Origin: Rhodanobacter sp. DHG33
Lineage (GTDB): Bacteria; Pseudomonadota; Gammaproteobacteria; Xanthomonadales; Rhodanobacteraceae
DNA: 64,000 nucleotides
Direction of reading: 5' to 3'
NCBI RefSeq assembly: GCF_014843005.1
Contig: NZ_JACYXM010000002.1
Coordinates: forward strand, 372,001-436,000
Shown here: in pieces, positions 1-8,697 of the stretch
How positions within the stretch are numbered: the stretch's first letter is position 1
How the letters are laid out: each line of letters starts with the position of its first letter
Notes under the pieces: generated by a model
Databases searched by the model: none
What the model saw: the letters and a program-made list of their open reading frames with translations, nothing else
What the model was told of the DNA's origin: nothing
Program-made: the position numbers and the translations under genes

Positions 1-175
1 AAAAGCATGCATCCCAGCGAATTGTTGATCGAGACCTCATAGGGGGCATTCCCTCGTGGGCGGATAAATTCCGAGCCGCGGTGCGGCTCGCCTGATGCTC
101 CGCACATGCACCTCGGGCATCATCAGAACCATGTGTCTCATCGTGGCGATCTTCGCCATGGGCGCGCGCCTGCGC

Positions 176-204
176 TTGACATCGCCGGCCGATCGTCGTA
201 TTTG
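176..204 (+). promoter_or_regulatory. candidate sigma-70 promoter of the Oar-like receptor gene
   Basis: A perfect -35 hexamer TTGACA (176-181) is followed after 17 bases by a weak -10, TATTTG (199-204). A TATAAT also occurs at 211-216 but sits 29 bases from the TTGACA, too far to pair with it. The flank is AT-rich compared with its surroundings and precedes the receptor start by about 95 bases. Bases 1-175 hold no gene I can support. Confidence 0.45.
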
Positions 205-298
205 TGTTAATATAATCCAATACACTGCAACGAGTACGTAGATTGATGTAAACCGCACGATATCTAGGCGTCAGGCTGCTGCCGGGGAGGGTGAAGTC

Positions 299-3200
299 AT
301 GAAGCATGAGTCGGGTAAGGGATCGCGCTGCCGAGCTATGCCGCGCAAGGCGCTGGTGTTGGCGATCGGGAGTTGCTTCTGTCTCGTTTGCGCCGAAGGC
401 GCATTGGCGCAGGCGGTCACGGGCACCATCCGCGGCACCGTGCCGGTGGCTCCCAACGAGAGCGTACGCATCACCAGCACGGCCGGGTTCGATCGCACCG
501 TAGCGGTGGATTCGTCGGGCCAGTACTCGATGATCCTGCCGACCGGCAACTACACCGTCACCCTGATGCGTGATGGCAAGCCGGTGCAATCCCGCACGAA
601 CATCAGCCCGGCGGCCTCGGGCACGGCCACCGTCAGCTTTGCCAGCGCCGGCGGCACAACGGACAACCCGAAAGCATTGAGCGGTGTCGTCGTCACCGCC
701 AGCGCCGTCCCGTCGATCGACGTGACGACCACCAACCAGGTGACCACGATCACCGCCGCCCAGCTCGCCCGTCTTCCGCTGGGAAACACTGCCGAAGCCA
801 TCGCCATGCTGGCGCCTGGCGTGGGGATGGGTGCGCCGTCACTGGGCACAGGGCAACTCGGCAATCCGCTGCTGTCGTTCGGCGGCGCATCGGTTGCGGA
901 AAACGCGTATTTCATCGACGGCATGAATACGACCGATGCGCTTACCGGGCAGGGCGGCGTGCCGCTGCCGTATGGCGCCATCGACCAGCAGCAGACCATG
1001 ACCAGCGGTTATGGCGCCCAATATGGCCGCACGATCGGCGGCGTGATCAACGAAATCGGCAAGCCCGGCACCAACGAGTGGCATTTCGGTTTCAAGGCCG
1101 AATGGGCGCCGGGTCAGTTGACGGCCGATCCCAGCAATTACTACTGGAACAATCCGCTTTATACCGCCAATCCGGCGGAAACGGCGGGAAATCTGAACAC
1201 CTATAGAGCAGGCAACCGGTCGGAAGAGAACATCTACGACGCGTACGTGAGTGGCCCGCTGATCAAGGACAAGCTGACGTTCTTCCTGGGCATGGAACGG
1301 GACGACACCACCAGCTCGGCGACCTCCGCGATGAGTGAAGGTCTCCCGTATACCGCGCAAACCACCGAACACCAGCCGAAGGTGTACGCCAAGATCAACT
1401 GGAACATCAACGAGAACAACGTACTGACCGTGTCCGCCTTGCAGAACTCCAACAAGGTCTGGTCAACCGATTACAACTTCAATTACGACACGCTGCAGAG
1501 CGGCAGCCTCCTTTCCAAGCCGTTCACCAGCAAGACCAGCTACGACATGTGGGTGGCCAACTACACCTCCTACATCACCGACGACTTCACGCTGCATGCG
1601 ATGTTCGGCAAAACTCGCGCCAGGTACCAGACGATCGAGGAGCCGTACCCGGGATACGACCCGACCTTGCCCAATATCGGCAGTGCCTCGCTGGAGAACC
1701 CGGCTTTCATACCCAACGGGCCGATCTCCAATACCCAGACCGAAGGAACGATCTCCGATTCGGCGCACACTTCGACGGAGATGAACTACCGCATCGACCT
1801 GGAATACAAGTTGGGTGACCACGACCTGCGCGCCGGCATCGACAACCTGCAGACCTGGGATCACGACGAAGGTTCGGTCAACACCGGGCCGGGTTATGGC
1901 TGGTCATACGGGCAGAGTGACGCAAACACGCCCATCGTCGGCAGCGATCCCAACCTGCCGCCCTACGTCGGCGCGCCGGATTCGTACGGCGGCAACCCGG
2001 GTGGCTACTACGTGACGAAGAGCTACAACCAACTGGTGGCGTCGACGCGGCTGACCCAGCAGGCGCAGTACATCGAGGACAACTGGCAGGTCACACCGAA
2101 CTTGCTGCTGGATCTGGGCCTGCGCAACGACCAGTTCGTCAACCACGCCGCTGACGGTCAGCCCTTCGCCCGGCTGACCAAGCCGCAATGGGCGCCACGC
2201 CTCGGCTTCAGCTGGGACGTGCATGGCGATGCGAGCCTGCAGATATACGGCAATGCGGGCCGCTACTACCTCGCGCTTCCGGCGGCGGTTTCCTGGAACG
2301 CCACGGCGACGGCGAACCAGGCTTCGGTTTACTACACCTATTCCGGCATCGACCCGGTCACCGGCGAGCCGACAGGCCTGAAATTGCTCCCGTACAACAA
2401 CGGCGGCCGCGGCGACAACGCGGGCGTGTCCTCCTTCAACGCCTACGGCCAGCCGGTGGATGCCGCCAGCGCCGCGGCGACCAACATCAAGGCCGAGTAT
2501 TCCGACAACTTCGTACTGGGTATGAAGCAGGAATTCGAGATGCTGGGCTCGAAGTATGTCTTCAGCGCCAATGGTGTGTACCAGGACATGGGCCCGGACA
2601 TCATCGATGACTGGGACGACACCCCCGCCATGTGCCGGGCGGCGGTCGCGCAGGGGCTGCAGTACGCGGGCACGACACTGGATCAGCGGCTTGCCAGCTG
2701 CAGCACTGTCGCGCCGGGCTTCGTATTGATCAACCCGACCCAGACCAACGATCTCCTGATCCCCGACGGCAACGGCAACCTGCACAAGGTGGTGATTACG
2801 CCGCAGGACCAGGGCTTCCCGCGCGAAGTCGTGCGCCGCTATTACGCGGTCAACCTTGCGCTGGAGCACCCCTTCGACGGCACATGGTACGGCAGCATCA
2901 CTTACACCTGGTCGCGCTCCTGGGGCAACACGGAGGGGCCGGTGGATTCCTACGCCGGCCTGAGCGGTGGCGGTGGCGGCAAATCGGTTGCCCTGACGCC
3001 GCAGTGGGATCACTGGGAGCTGATGGAATATTCGTATGGCCCGCAACCCAACAGTCGCACCAATACGCTGAAGGCCTACGGCTTCTACCAGATCAACCCG
3101 GACTGGCGGGTCGGCGGCAATCTGTACATTGCATCCGGCACCCCCAAGGTCTGCCTTGGTTACTACGGCCCCGGCCAGTCGGATCCCGTCGACTACGGCA

Positions 3201-3478
3201 GCGCCTACCACTGGTGCGGCGGTCAGCCGTCGTCGCCGGGTTCGCTGGGCTCGATGCCGTGGATCCACACGCTCGATCTCAACGCGAATTACAGCCCGGG
3301 ATGGTTGCAGCACAAGTGGAACTTCAACCTTGCCGTGTTTAACGTGTTCAACAAGCAGACGCCGATCCAGCTGGTAAACCAATACGGCACAACGATCACG
3401 CCCAACCCCGGCTATGGTCTGGTCCAGGGCATGACGCCGCCGCGCATGGTCCGTTTCTACGTGTCGTACGATTTCTGA
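299..3478 (+). CDS. Oar-like TonB-dependent outer-membrane receptor
   Basis: 1059-residue outer-membrane receptor of the Oar / carboxypeptidase-regulatory-like class. The N-terminus is basic and hydrophobic and ends in GALAQA, a signal peptide. Residues about 40-100 form a small beta-sandwich of the carboxypeptidase-regulatory type. A plug domain follows (around residues 130-240, with NAYFIDGMNTTDAL as the typical plug segment), then a long beta-barrel ending in YVSYDF with the terminal Phe expected for BAM-dependent insertion. A GGGGAGG ribosome site lies just upstream of the chosen ATG; an alternative ATG 13 codons downstream would also leave a signal peptide. Such receptors import large ligands (peptides, polysaccharides, siderophores) with TonB energy; the substrate cannot be told from sequence. 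It converges on an exported S9 peptidase, so peptide uptake is a fair guess only. Confidence 0.9.
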   Translation: MKHESGKGSRCRAMPRKALVLAIGSCFCLVCAEGALAQAVTGTIRGTVPVAPNESVRITSTAGFDRTVAVDSSGQYSMILPTGNYTVTLMRDGKPVQSRTNISPAASGTATVSFASAGGTTDNPKALSGVVVTASAVPSIDVTTTNQVTTITAAQLARLPLGNTAEAIAMLAPGVGMGAPSLGTGQLGNPLLSFGGASVAENAYFIDGMNTTDALTGQGGVPLPYGAIDQQQTMTSGYGAQYGRTIGGVINEIGKPGTNEWHFGFKAEWAPGQLTADPSNYYWNNPLYTANPAETAGNLNTYRAGNRSEENIYDAYVSGPLIKDKLTFFLGMERDDTTSSATSAMSEGLPYTAQTTEHQPKVYAKINWNINENNVLTVSALQNSNKVWSTDYNFNYDTLQSGSLLSKPFTSKTSYDMWVANYTSYITDDFTLHAMFGKTRARYQTIEEPYPGYDPTLPNIGSASLENPAFIPNGPISNTQTEGTISDSAHTSTEMNYRIDLEYKLGDHDLRAGIDNLQTWDHDEGSVNTGPGYGWSYGQSDANTPIVGSDPNLPPYVGAPDSYGGNPGGYYVTKSYNQLVASTRLTQQAQYIEDNWQVTPNLLLDLGLRNDQFVNHAADGQPFARLTKPQWAPRLGFSWDVHGDASLQIYGNAGRYYLALPAAVSWNATATANQASVYYTYSGIDPVTGEPTGLKLLPYNNGGRGDNAGVSSFNAYGQPVDAASAAATNIKAEYSDNFVLGMKQEFEMLGSKYVFSANGVYQDMGPDIIDDWDDTPAMCRAAVAQGLQYAGTTLDQRLASCSTVAPGFVLINPTQTNDLLIPDGNGNLHKVVITPQDQGFPREVVRRYYAVNLALEHPFDGTWYGSITYTWSRSWGNTEGPVDSYAGLSGGGGGKSVALTPQWDHWELMEYSYGPQPNSRTNTLKAYGFYQINPDWRVGGNLYIASGTPKVCLGYYGPGQSDPVDYGSAYHWCGGQPSSPGSLGSMPWIHTLDLNANYSPGWLQHKWNFNLAVFNVFNKQTPIQLVNQYGTTITPNPGYGLVQGMTPPRMVRFYVSYDF

Positions 3479-3489
3479 TTGGCGTTGCT

Positions 3490-3521
3490 GGCCCCTTCCT
3501 CGGTATTCCGGGGAAGGGGCC
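3490..3521 (+). terminator. hairpin terminator between convergent genes
   Basis: Perfect 10-bp stem, GGCCCCTTCC (3490-3499) with GGAAGGGGCC (3512-3521), 12-base loop. It lies 11 bases after the receptor stop codon. There is no U-tract, so it may be only an mRNA 3' end or serve Rho-assisted ends. Confidence 0.6.
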
Positions 3522-3613
3522 GGTTTGCGGGTGATCGTGATGTTGGGTGCATTCGTGTTTGACGGCTCCTGCCCGGTGCGGCAAGGCCCCTGGGATGAAA
3601 TCCCCCGCACTCT

Positions 3614-5605
3614 TCACTTCAGATAGCGCACCAGCCAATCCACCCAACGGCGATACACATCGGTGGTGCGCACGATGTCGTGAGGGAAGTGCGTGTCGGC
3701 CGAGTAGGCATAGAACTCCACCGGCACGCCGTTGTCGCGCAGGCCGTGGTACCACTCGTAGCTGTTGACCAGGGGCACGTCCGGATCGCCCACGTCGCCC
3801 AGTATCAAGGTGGGCGCGGTGACGTCCCTGACATAGGCGATCGGCGATTGTTCGCGCCAAATGTCCCAGGTTTGAGCCGTCCACGGCGAGCCGCCGAAGT
3901 AGTAGTCATCGCCCTGCTGGTAATAGGACACGGTGTAGTCCATCACCCAGTCGGTGAGCGGCGCGCCCGTCACCGCCGCCTTCCAGACCTTATAGTGGCT
4001 GGTGAGCCAGGCGGTCATGAAACCGCCATAGGACCAGCCGCTGACGGCTACGCGCTGCTCGTCGACCAGCCCCAGTTTTTCCACGGCCGCGAGCCCGGCC
4101 ATGACATCGTCGCCTGGGCCCGTCGCAGTGTCGCGGAAGATCGCGTGCTGATAGGCGTCGCCAAGATTGCTGCTGCCGCGATAATTCGGCTGGAACACCG
4201 CGATTCCGCGTGCCGCCAGCAATTGCGGCAGCGGTGAAAACGCCACATTGGAAGCGCTCTGCGGGCCACCGTGGATAACCAGGGCCAGTGGATATTTCTT
4301 CCCTGCTGCATAACCCACGGGATAGGTAAGCACGCCGTCCTCGGCGAATCCGCCGGGGCCCGTCCATGTCACGGATTCGCTGCGCCCCAGGGTCAAGTCG
4401 TCGACGAAGGCGTTGATATCGGTGAGCCGGCGCGGCTTGGCGGTGGTCGAGGCCATCACGTAGAGCTCGTCGGGGTGCGTGGCCGTGCTGCCCACGAAAG
4501 CGATCGCACCGTGCTTCGACACCGACAATTGCGGATGGACCAGCGTGTCGCCGAGATCGAGCTTTCTCGCTGGATGCGCCAGCGGCTGCTCCCACAGCGA
4601 CGTACGCGTGCCGTCGTCGCCCTCCAGCAACAAGGCGTGGCCGTCGGGCAGCCATGCATAGGTTTCGATATGGCGCGCCAGGCCCTGCGTCACATCGTTG
4701 ACCTTGCCGTCGACGGCGACATAGACAGCGTTGCCATTGTTCCGGTCGCCTTGCCGCGGCCGCGCGTAGGCAAGCGCGTCGCCCTCGGGTGCGTAAGCCG
4801 GGTCCGTGCTGCCTTCATCCGGCGCCAGCAGCTTGTCCTGGCTACCATCGGCCGCGACGCTCGCGATCACCGACTTGAACGAACTCCCCCAGTAGGCGTT
4901 GGGGAAGCGGGTAAAGACGATGCGGCGCCCGTCGCGGGTCCAGATCGGCTCGAGCGCGTGGTCCTGCTGCTCGGTGAACAGGCTGCCGTCGCCCTGCGTG
5001 AGTCGTCGTGCCTCGCCGCCTTGGCTCGGCACCACCCACAGCTGCCAGGGCGCGCGTGCCGATCGCGCCAGGAAGTCGTTGTCCCCGACGCGGAAGGCGT
5101 CGTCCTGCGGCTTGCCGCTCGCCGGCTTGGCTGGCGAGTCTTCGCCGACGAAAGCGATCTGCCGGCCATCCGGGCTCCAGCCATAGGCGTCCACGCCTTC
5201 GGCAGCCGTGGTGATGCGCGCAGCATCGCCGCCATCCATCGGCAACACGAAAATCTGTACTTGCTTGGTCTCGGCATCCTCGGCGAGGAAGGCGAGTCGG
5301 CTTCCGTCCGGCGACCAGCGCGGCATGGACAGTTGTTTGCGCTGCGAGGTCAGCACACGTACCGCGCCGCTGGCTGCATCGACCAGGTCGATCTGCTGGC
5401 GTCGCTGGTCGGATGCCCAGTCCGGAGTGGACGCCACCACGGCGATGCGCTGGCCGTCCGGCGAGATCTGCGGCTCGCTCAGGCGGGTCAGGTTGCGCAG
5501 ATCGTCCAACCGGAATAACCGCGCGTCGTCGCTTGCCGCGGCACGGTGCGATGGCCACACCAAGGACGCGCACAGGGCCAGGGTGATGCGGGCAATCCAC
5601 TTCAT
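3614..5605 (-). CDS. exported S9 family prolyl oligopeptidase
   Basis: 663-residue serine peptidase of the S9 (prolyl oligopeptidase / acylaminoacyl peptidase) family. An N-terminal signal peptide (MKWIARITLALCASL, ending near AAAS) puts it in the periplasm or outside. Residues about 30-400 are the beta-propeller, with WSPDG-type TolB-like repeats. The C-terminal alpha/beta-hydrolase domain carries the nucleophile Ser525 in GWSYGGF, Asp607 in the DPDVP loop and a catalytic His near 639 (DTHFP). The start was moved 17 codons inside the longest frame because that ATG begins the signal peptide and has an AAGGGG ribosome site. It would release di- and tripeptides or acylated amino acids from short peptides. 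The activity assignment is by family only. Confidence 0.92.
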   Translation of the reverse strand: MKWIARITLALCASLVWPSHRAAASDDARLFRLDDLRNLTRLSEPQISPDGQRIAVVASTPDWASDQRRQQIDLVDAASGAVRVLTSQRKQLSMPRWSPDGSRLAFLAEDAETKQVQIFVLPMDGGDAARITTAAEGVDAYGWSPDGRQIAFVGEDSPAKPASGKPQDDAFRVGDNDFLARSARAPWQLWVVPSQGGEARRLTQGDGSLFTEQQDHALEPIWTRDGRRIVFTRFPNAYWGSSFKSVIASVAADGSQDKLLAPDEGSTDPAYAPEGDALAYARPRQGDRNNGNAVYVAVDGKVNDVTQGLARHIETYAWLPDGHALLLEGDDGTRTSLWEQPLAHPARKLDLGDTLVHPQLSVSKHGAIAFVGSTATHPDELYVMASTTAKPRRLTDINAFVDDLTLGRSESVTWTGPGGFAEDGVLTYPVGYAAGKKYPLALVIHGGPQSASNVAFSPLPQLLAARGIAVFQPNYRGSSNLGDAYQHAIFRDTATGPGDDVMAGLAAVEKLGLVDEQRVAVSGWSYGGFMTAWLTSHYKVWKAAVTGAPLTDWVMDYTVSYYQQGDDYYFGGSPWTAQTWDIWREQSPIAYVRDVTAPTLILGDVGDPDVPLVNSYEWYHGLRDNGVPVEFYAYSADTHFPHDIVRTTDVYRRWVDWLVRYLK

Positions 5606-5685
5606 GTTGTATCCCCTTGCTAGCACGAGTTCCTGTTCGCGCATGGCGCTTGCCATGGTCAGGAACCGTCTTCCGCCGGAATCGG

Positions 5686-5708
5686 AAAAACCGCTATAGA
5701 GCGGTTTT
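5686..5708 (-). promoter_or_regulatory. terminator-like hairpin in the S9 peptidase leader
   Basis: Perfect 9-bp inverted repeat, AAAACCGCT (5687-5695) and AGCGGTTTT (5700-5708) around a 4-base loop. Read on the minus strand, the stem is followed by a run of five U. It lies about 80-100 bases upstream of the peptidase start, downstream of an AT-rich block (5709-5745) where a promoter would be expected. It could be an attenuator, an operator palindrome, or the end of an upstream transcript. Confidence 0.4.
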
Positions 5709-6021
5709 ACCCTAGCATATAAGTATGATTATTTTACATTTAGAACATGGCGCCGGGGCGCAGAGAGCGACTCGTGGACTTGCCCCGTCGCGCCGATCAG
5801 CCTGCCTCGCGCACCAGCAGACTTCGTGCGCGGTCTTGAGCATGCTCAGCGCCGCGCAAGCGGGGCAGTCGATCCATCCTGGCATTTCTCGTATCGCGAG
5901 CGCGCGAGCGCTGCAGCAGGCTGGATTCGCCGCATAGGTATCTACGTGCCGCGGGAGTGCCGGTGAATGGAACCCGGTTGCTCGGCGGAGAGAATTTCGG
6001 AACGAAGTGGATGAATGCGGC
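5709..6021. other. non-coding stretch between the S9 peptidase and the initiator tRNA
   Basis: Open frames exist here on both strands (for example minus 5712-6041) but they are rich in Cys, Arg and Ala, match no family I recognise and lack ribosome sites. The first 40 bases are AT-rich and probably hold the peptidase promoter. Nothing else was recognised. In other xanthomonads I would expect secG and a tRNA-Leu upstream of this operon; neither is seen here. Confidence 0.5.
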
Positions 6022-6050
6022 TTGCGAATGTGGCGACGCATCGCTACACT
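6022..6050 (+). promoter_or_regulatory. promoter of the initiator tRNA / rimP operon
   Basis: TTGCGA (6022-6027) and TACACT (6045-6050) are separated by exactly 17 bases. The expected start site is only about 7 bases before the mature tRNA 5' end, as is usual for tRNA promoters. Confidence 0.65.
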
Positions 6051-6063
6051 CTCCGGACTCTGA

Positions 6064-6140
6064 TGCGGGGTGGAGCAGTCTGGCAGCTCGTCGGGCTCAT
6101 AACCCGAAGGTCGCAGGTTCGAATCCTGCCCCCGCTACCA
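6064..6140 (+). tRNA. metY: initiator tRNA-fMet (CAU)
   Basis: 77-base cloverleaf with encoded CCA. The anticodon CAT is at 6098-6100. The anticodon stem has three consecutive G-C pairs (GGG/CCC), the initiator hallmark, and the D-arm and T-arm match the bacterial initiator closely. Positions 1 and 72 do not pair, also diagnostic, but here the bases are T1 and T72 rather than the C1/A72 of E. coli. The gene heads the rimP-nusA-infB operon as metY does in E. coli, so the symbol is given by synteny. Confidence 0.96.
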
Positions 6141-6159
6141 GATCTTTCTTAGAACAAGA

Positions 6160-6182
6160 AAGCCTCCTCGTGAGGCTTTTTT
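6160..6182 (+). terminator. Rho-independent terminator after tRNA-fMet
   Basis: Stem AAGCCTC (6160-6166) with GAGGCTT (6172-6178), loop CTCGT, followed by a T run to 6182. A second, mutually exclusive stem TTTCTT/AAGAAA (6145-6150 with 6156-6161) overlaps its 5' side. It should free the tRNA from the downstream mRNA, at least in part. Confidence 0.8.
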
Positions 6183-6183
6183 G

Positions 6184-6336
6184 TTGGGCGCCAGGATGGC
6201 GTCGCGCTTGCTGCGGTCTCATTGCGTGCAAGCGTCTGAGGAGCCGCCTGGAGTCGGTACATCGGCGAGGACGCTCCGGCAAGGAGCAGGGAATGGGCCG
6301 TCGAGCCCATTTTTTGTTTTCGCGATTTGGAAACGC
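6184..6336 (+). promoter_or_regulatory. rimP leader with intrinsic terminator (putative attenuator)
   Basis: A second terminator-like hairpin stands directly before rimP: AATGGGC (6292-6298) pairs with GCCCATT (6305-6311), followed by a T run to 6315, only 21 bases from the rimP start. A terminator inside the leader of an essential operon implies read-through control. A family named 'rimP leader' is known from gammaproteobacteria as a predicted attenuator; whether this leader belongs to it needs a covariance-model search. The upstream half (6220-6290) has several GC-rich segments that could form an antiterminator. Confidence 0.6.
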
Positions 6337-6882
6337 ATGATGGATACGAACGCACTGGCACAACGCTTCAGCACCGTCCTGGCCGATCTCGGCCTGGAGT
6401 GCATCGGCGTGGAATTTTTGCCCTCGCAGGGGCAGAGCACTCTGCGCGTCTACCTGGACATTCCCGAGGGCGTTGCCGCCGCCGATGGCGAGCGCCGCGA
6501 GGTGGGCATCGAGGATTGCGAAGCGGCCAGCCGCGAACTTTCCGCGATGCTGGACGTTGAAGATCCCATCCCGGGACATTATCTGTTGGAGGTCTCCTCG
6601 CCTGGCCTCGACCGTCCGCTGTTCACCGCTGCGCAGTTCGCGCGCGTGGTCGGCCAGGAAGTGAAGCTGCTGCTGCGCGCACCGCTGGAAGGGCGTCGTC
6701 GCCTGCGCGGCAAGCTGCTTTCGGTGGAGGGCGAACGCATTTCGCTGGAGGCCGAAGGCAAGGTGTTCGCCTTCGACCACGCCCAGGTGGAAAGCGCCCG
6801 CGTGGTGCCGGACTGGGTGGAGCTGGGCTACGCGCCCAAGCCCAAGCCCGGCAAGGGCCCCAGCAAGAAAAAGGTTGATTGA
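6337..6882 (+). CDS. rimP: ribosome maturation factor RimP
   Basis: 181-residue RimP, needed for maturation of the 30S subunit in the cytoplasm. The sequence shows the N-terminal domain ([20 protein letters not shown]), the conserved [14 protein letters not shown] segment near residues 87-100 that marks the family, and a C-terminal Sm-like barrel. The lysine-rich tail ([15 protein letters not shown]) is common in this order. Start: two adjacent ATGs (6337 and 6340) follow TTGGAAACGC; the first is used. It is the first protein gene of the operon and lies behind the terminator-like leader. Confidence 0.95.
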   Translation: MMDTNALAQRFSTVLADLGLECIGVEFLPSQGQSTLRVYLDIPEGVAAADGERREVGIEDCEAASRELSAMLDVEDPIPGHYLLEVSSPGLDRPLFTAAQFARVVGQEVKLLLRAPLEGRRRLRGKLLSVEGERISLEAEGKVFAFDHAQVESARVVPDWVELGYAPKPKPGKGPSKKKVD

Positions 6883-7065
6883 AGCTATCGAAGGGGGCGA
6901 CAGTGGATGGTCGCCTTGGGATTTCGCATTCACGGAAGGATGCAAAAGCATTGAAGAGCGCGGTCACGGAACGACTGCCTCATGGTTCCGCATTCAGGGA
7001 TGAGAGCAATGGTTACTGAAAAATTACCGAGCGGTCGCCATCGGGGCGCCCATGGAGTTGCAGCA

Positions 7066-8571
7066 ATGAGCAAAGAACTTTTGCTGGTGGTCGACGCGGT
7101 TGCCAACGAGAAGGGTGTGCCGCGCGAAGTGATCTTCGAGGCGATGGAAGCCGCGCTGGCTTCGGCCGCCAAGAAGCGCTACCCCGAGGAAGAGCCGGAC
7201 ATCCGCGTATCCATCGACCATGACACCGGCGACTACGAGACCTTCCGTCGCTGGGAAGTCATCGCCGACGACGGCGAGATGGAGTCGCCGTTCTACCAGC
7301 TGCGCCTGATGGACGCGGTGGACGAGCGCGCCGACGCCCAGGTGGGCGAATACATCGAGACGCAGATCGAGAACGCCGAATTCGGCCGCATCGCCGCACA
7401 GGCCGCCAAGCAGGTGATCGTGCAGCGCGTGCGCGAAGCCGAGCGCCAGCAGGTGGTGGACGCCTACAAGGATCGCGTAGGCGAACTGCTCACGGGCATC
7501 GTCAAGCGCGTCGAGCGCGGCAACATCTACCTCGACCTGGGCGGCAATGCCGAGGCATTCATCGCGCGCGACAAGACCATTCCGCGCGAATCGGTGCGCG
7601 TGGGCGACCGCGTGCGCGGCTATCTCTACGAAGTGAAGTCCGAAGTGCGTGGGCCGCAGCTGTTCGTGTCGCGCGCAGCGCCGGAATTCATGATCGAACT
7701 GTTCAAGCTCGAGGTGCCGGAAGTCGGCCAGGGCCTGGTCGAGATCAAGGGCTGCGCGCGCGATCCGGGCGACCGCGCCAAGATCGCCGTGCTGGCGCAC
7801 GACACCCGCACCGATCCCATCGGCGCGTGCATCGGCATGCGCGGTTCGCGCGTGCAGGCGGTGTCCAACGACCTCAACGGCGAGCGCGTCGACATCATTC
7901 TGTGGCACGAGAACCAGGCGCAGTACGTCATCAATGCGATGGCGCCCGCCGAAGTGCAGTCCATCATCATGGATGAAGACAAGCACTCGATGGACATTGC
8001 GGTGGCCGAGGACAAGCTCTCGCAGGCCATCGGCCGCGGCGGCCAGAACGTGCGCCTTGCCAGCAAGCTCACCGGCTGGCAGCTCAACGTGATGACGCAG
8101 GACCAGGTCGCCGCCAAGAGCGAGGCCGAGCAGGAAGCCGCCCGCGCACTGTTCATGGAGAAGCTCGAGGTGGACCAGGAGATCGCCAACATCCTCGTTC
8201 AGGAGGGCTTCTCCAGCGTCGAGGAAATCGCCTACGTGCCCAGCGCCGAGCTGCTGGCGGTGGAAGGCTTCGACGAGGACATCGTCGAGGAACTCCGCGC
8301 CCGCGCCCGCGATGCGCTGCTCACCGAGGCGCTGGCCGTCGAGGAAAACATCGACGAGCACCAGCCCAGCGAAGAGCTGCTGACGCTCAAGGGCATGGAC
8401 GAAGAAACGGCTTATGCGCTGGCCGCGCGCGGCGTGGCTACCGTGGACGACCTCGCGGACCAGGCGGTGGACGACCTGATCGACATCGAAGGCATGACCG
8501 AAGAGCGTGCCGCGACGTTGATCATGGCGGCGCGCGCGCCGATGATCGAGCAACTGGAGAAGGGCGGCTAA
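7066..8571 (+). CDS. nusA: transcription termination/antitermination factor NusA
   Basis: 501-residue NusA, which binds RNA polymerase and nascent RNA to modulate pausing, termination and rRNA antitermination. Domains in order: N-terminal polymerase-binding domain ([18 protein letters not shown]), S1 domain (about 135-200, [20 protein letters not shown]), two KH domains ([27 protein letters not shown]), and two C-terminal acidic helix-hairpin-helix repeats (from about residue 365). The ATG is preceded by GGAG; a 28-codon upstream extension exists in frame but lacks family similarity. Confidence 0.97.
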   Translation: MSKELLLVVDAVANEKGVPREVIFEAMEAALASAAKKRYPEEEPDIRVSIDHDTGDYETFRRWEVIADDGEMESPFYQLRLMDAVDERADAQVGEYIETQIENAEFGRIAAQAAKQVIVQRVREAERQQVVDAYKDRVGELLTGIVKRVERGNIYLDLGGNAEAFIARDKTIPRESVRVGDRVRGYLYEVKSEVRGPQLFVSRAAPEFMIELFKLEVPEVGQGLVEIKGCARDPGDRAKIAVLAHDTRTDPIGACIGMRGSRVQAVSNDLNGERVDIILWHENQAQYVINAMAPAEVQSIIMDEDKHSMDIAVAEDKLSQAIGRGGQNVRLASKLTGWQLNVMTQDQVAAKSEAEQEAARALFMEKLEVDQEIANILVQEGFSSVEEIAYVPSAELLAVEGFDEDIVEELRARARDALLTEALAVEENIDEHQPSEELLTLKGMDEETAYALAARGVATVDDLADQAVDDLIDIEGMTEERAATLIMAARAPMIEQLEKGG

Positions 8572-8582
8572 CCGCGAACGGA

Positions 8583-8624
8583 CGCGCCCCGGACGGGCGC
8601 GCCGAGGAAAGCCGAGGGCTTTCC
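8583..8624 (+). other. two tandem hairpins between nusA and infB
   Basis: CGCGCCC/GGGCGCG (8583-8589 with 8595-8601) and, after four bases, GGAAAGCC/GGCTTTCC (8606-8613 with 8617-8624). There is no U-tract, so processing or mRNA stabilisation is more likely than termination inside this essential operon. Confidence 0.5.
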
Positions 8625-8697
8625 ACCACGGACGGCGGTGTTCGCGCGGTGCAGACCGTACGGACGACAAGCGCGGGAAAGGCGGAGAAACAACACG

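Noticed and set aside
37-258. Open frame on the minus strand upstream of the Oar-like receptor
   Set aside because: No family match, no ribosome site, and it covers the promoter region of the receptor.
5712-6041. 109-codon minus-strand frame between the S9 peptidase and the tRNA
   Set aside because: Composition is low-complexity Cys/Arg/Ala/Ser, no ribosome site, and it overlaps the tRNA promoter.
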